In this document: positions 53,840 to 54,677 of the stretch, one piece after another
Position numbering within the stretch: position 1 is the stretch's first letter
Layout: each line of letters starts with the position of its first letter
Assembly (NCBI GenBank): GCA_024639935.1
Contig: JAHEFZ010000006.1
Coordinates: 75,449 to 130,125, forward strand
Origin: Microbacteriaceae bacterium
GTDB taxonomy: Bacteria > Actinomycetota > Actinomycetes > Actinomycetales > Microbacteriaceae
Direction of reading: 5' to 3'
Length of the DNA stretch: 54,677 nt
Notes under the pieces: generated by a model
Database searches by the model: none
What the model saw: only the letters and a program-made list of their open reading frames with translations
Told to the model about the DNA's origin: nothing
Position numbers and translations under genes: made by a program

Positions 53840-53985
53840 GGCCCACTCCTTGGTTACCGTTCTGTAGTGAGAATACCGCTCGCGCGACACGTTCTTCGCG
53901 AAAGTCGCAGGTGAGTTTGCTTTTCGTTGTAAAGTGTCGCAAACTATCGCCGCCAGCACGGCACACGAAAGGCTTTCCCAAAATC

Positions 53986-54276
53986 ATGGCTACAGACTAC
54001 GATTCCCCCCGAAAGGGTGAGGAAGATCACGAATCACTCCAAGCACTTCAAGAGCGGGTCCCCGAACCTCGCCCGGGGGACATTCTTGACGACGCCGACA
54101 ATCCAGACAGTCTGGAGATGAGCGGTCAAGACCTCGCGAGTATGGAACTTGACGTCATCGTTGTTCCACCGCAGGCCGACGAGTTCACCTGCATGTCCTG
54201 TTTTCTCGTCAAGCACCGTTCGCAGATCGCGAAAGAAACTAAGGCCGGAGCGTTTTGTTCGGAGTGCGAGAACTAG
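53986..54276 (+). CDS. DUF4193 family protein
   Basis: A 96-residue actinobacterial protein. Acidic N-terminal half, then VVPPQADEFTCMSCFLVKHRSQIA and a C-terminal CSEC; the four cysteines form a likely zinc site. Function unknown. It is a steady neighbour of sepH, DUF3093 and dut in actinobacteria. The 146-bp gap before it holds TAAAGT (about 53930) as a weak -10 candidate. Its stop overlaps the convergent DUF3093 gene by four bases. Confidence 0.9.
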   Translation: MATDYDSPRKGEEDHESLQALQERVPEPRPGDILDDADNPDSLEMSGQDLASMELDVIVVPPQADEFTCMSCFLVKHRSQIAKETKAGAFCSECEN

Positions 54277-54677
54277 TTCGCGCGAAGCGCGGCTTTCAGT
54301 TTTTCCGGGTTTCGGCTTGAGACGTACCAACTTGGGGTTGGGTCGTTGGGGTCGTTGATGATGACCATGAGTCCGCGTGGAATCCACCCCCGGATGACTT
54401 TCCAGGTGCGCGCATCGGCGAGCGCATTGTTTCGCTCGTCCTTTTCGATAATGGTGACATCCCCCAACAGGGACCGCTCGATTGTCGCTCGCCCCGCGCG
54501 GAGGTGTGATTCGGTCAGCACGATTCTTGGCGCAAAAGCGACGAAAGCGAGAAGTCCGCATGCATAGAACGTGACCGCCGCAACAAAACCCGCGACGATG
54601 TTGATTGGTGCGAGCATGCCAAATCCCATGGGGATGACAACGAGAAGTGCGAGGTGAAACGACCACGACGGGGTGAG
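54273..54677 (-). CDS. DUF3093 family membrane protein, 5' end outside window
   Basis: At least 135 residues; the frame is open to the right edge, so the true start lies outside. The visible part begins with hydrophobic segments (LTPSWSFHLALLVVIPMGFGML and INIVAGFVAAVTFYACG), then RIVLTESHLRAGRATIERSLLGDV and the typical tail NDPNDPTPSWYVSSRNPEKL. These match DUF3093. Function unknown. An internal ATG at 54629 is not the start because the family's first helix lies before it. Confidence 0.88.
   Translation of the reverse strand, partial: LTPSWSFHLALLVVIPMGFGMLAPINIVAGFVAAVTFYACGLLAFVAFAPRIVLTESHLRAGRATIERSLLGDVTIIEKDERNNALADARTWKVIRGWIPRGLMVIINDPNDPTPSWYVSSRNPEKLKAALRAN

Overview
The window is a gene-dense stretch of an actinobacterial chromosome. 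It holds 52 protein-coding genes (two cut by the window edges), two tRNA genes and the RNase P RNA. There are no insertion sequences, phage genes, CRISPR arrays or rRNA, and no gene-free gap above 300 bases. Marker families point to Actinobacteria: SepH, PAC2, DUF3145, DUF4191, DUF4193, DUF3093, DUF7455, polyphosphate glucokinase, GlnA1/GlnE/GlnA2, homodimeric AceE, and a SigA with an Ala/Lys/Pro-rich N-terminus. GC looks to be in the mid-50s percent (not computed), gaps are very short and start/stop overlaps are frequent. The best guess is a small-genome member of Micrococcales, probably Microbacteriaceae. This is inference, not a database result.

Layout. 1-2431: partial peptide deformylase, a drug/metabolite-type permease, a GT4 glycosyltransferase and a CAU-anticodon tRNA. 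2429-6673: a leftward four-gene unit (amidohydrolase, NCS1 permease, nitrilase-type amidase, cupin) that looks like uptake and breakdown of an N-containing heterocycle or amide. 6792-9441: a second GT4 enzyme, a DUF1684 protein and DUF3145. 9419-15684: leftward aceE-fabD-fabH-acpP-fabF, linking pyruvate oxidation to type II fatty-acid synthesis. 15804-23266: tRNA-Val, then a complete mannitol phosphotransferase locus with its own EI and HPr, a PRD regulator, an orphan EIIB and mtlD. 23267-28153: EamA permease, an unrecognised 667-residue membrane protein, Nif3-like protein, a zinc-ribbon-family protein and RNase H. 28170-31234: rnpB, ppgK, a small protein and nadE. 31278-36956: the nitrogen block glnA2-glnE and glnA1, with a well-formed GlnR-type box upstream of glnA1. 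37067-42095: pepA-lpd-sucB-DUF4191. 42144-54677: PAC2, sigA, murT, a gatD homologue, DUF7455, parE/parC, a phosphatase-fold protein, sepH, DUF4193 and DUF3093.

Two parts match conserved actinobacterial blocks. The pepA-to-aceE/fab part is broadly collinear with Mycobacterium tuberculosis Rv2213-Rv2245, and the sigA-to-DUF3093 part matches its Rv2697-Rv2703 neighbourhood (from memory). Genes usual in the first block are missing here: fasR between aceE and fabD, and lipB/lipA beside sucB.

The most unusual signal is the murT-gatD pair. The GatD homologue has His at the position of the catalytic Cys and Ile at the position of the catalytic His, and its MurT partner is altered in the DUF1727 signature. 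The pair is therefore unlikely to make D-isoglutamine in the usual way. If the organism has group B peptidoglycan, as Microbacteriaceae do, the pair is a candidate for joining an amino acid to the alpha-carboxyl of D-Glu. Other signals are symmetric TAGCCTA/TAGGCTA -10 elements that imply leaderless divergent transcripts, a PRD regulator whose EIIB-like domain lacks its cysteine beside an orphan EIIB, and a perfect operator-like palindrome in the mannitol control region.
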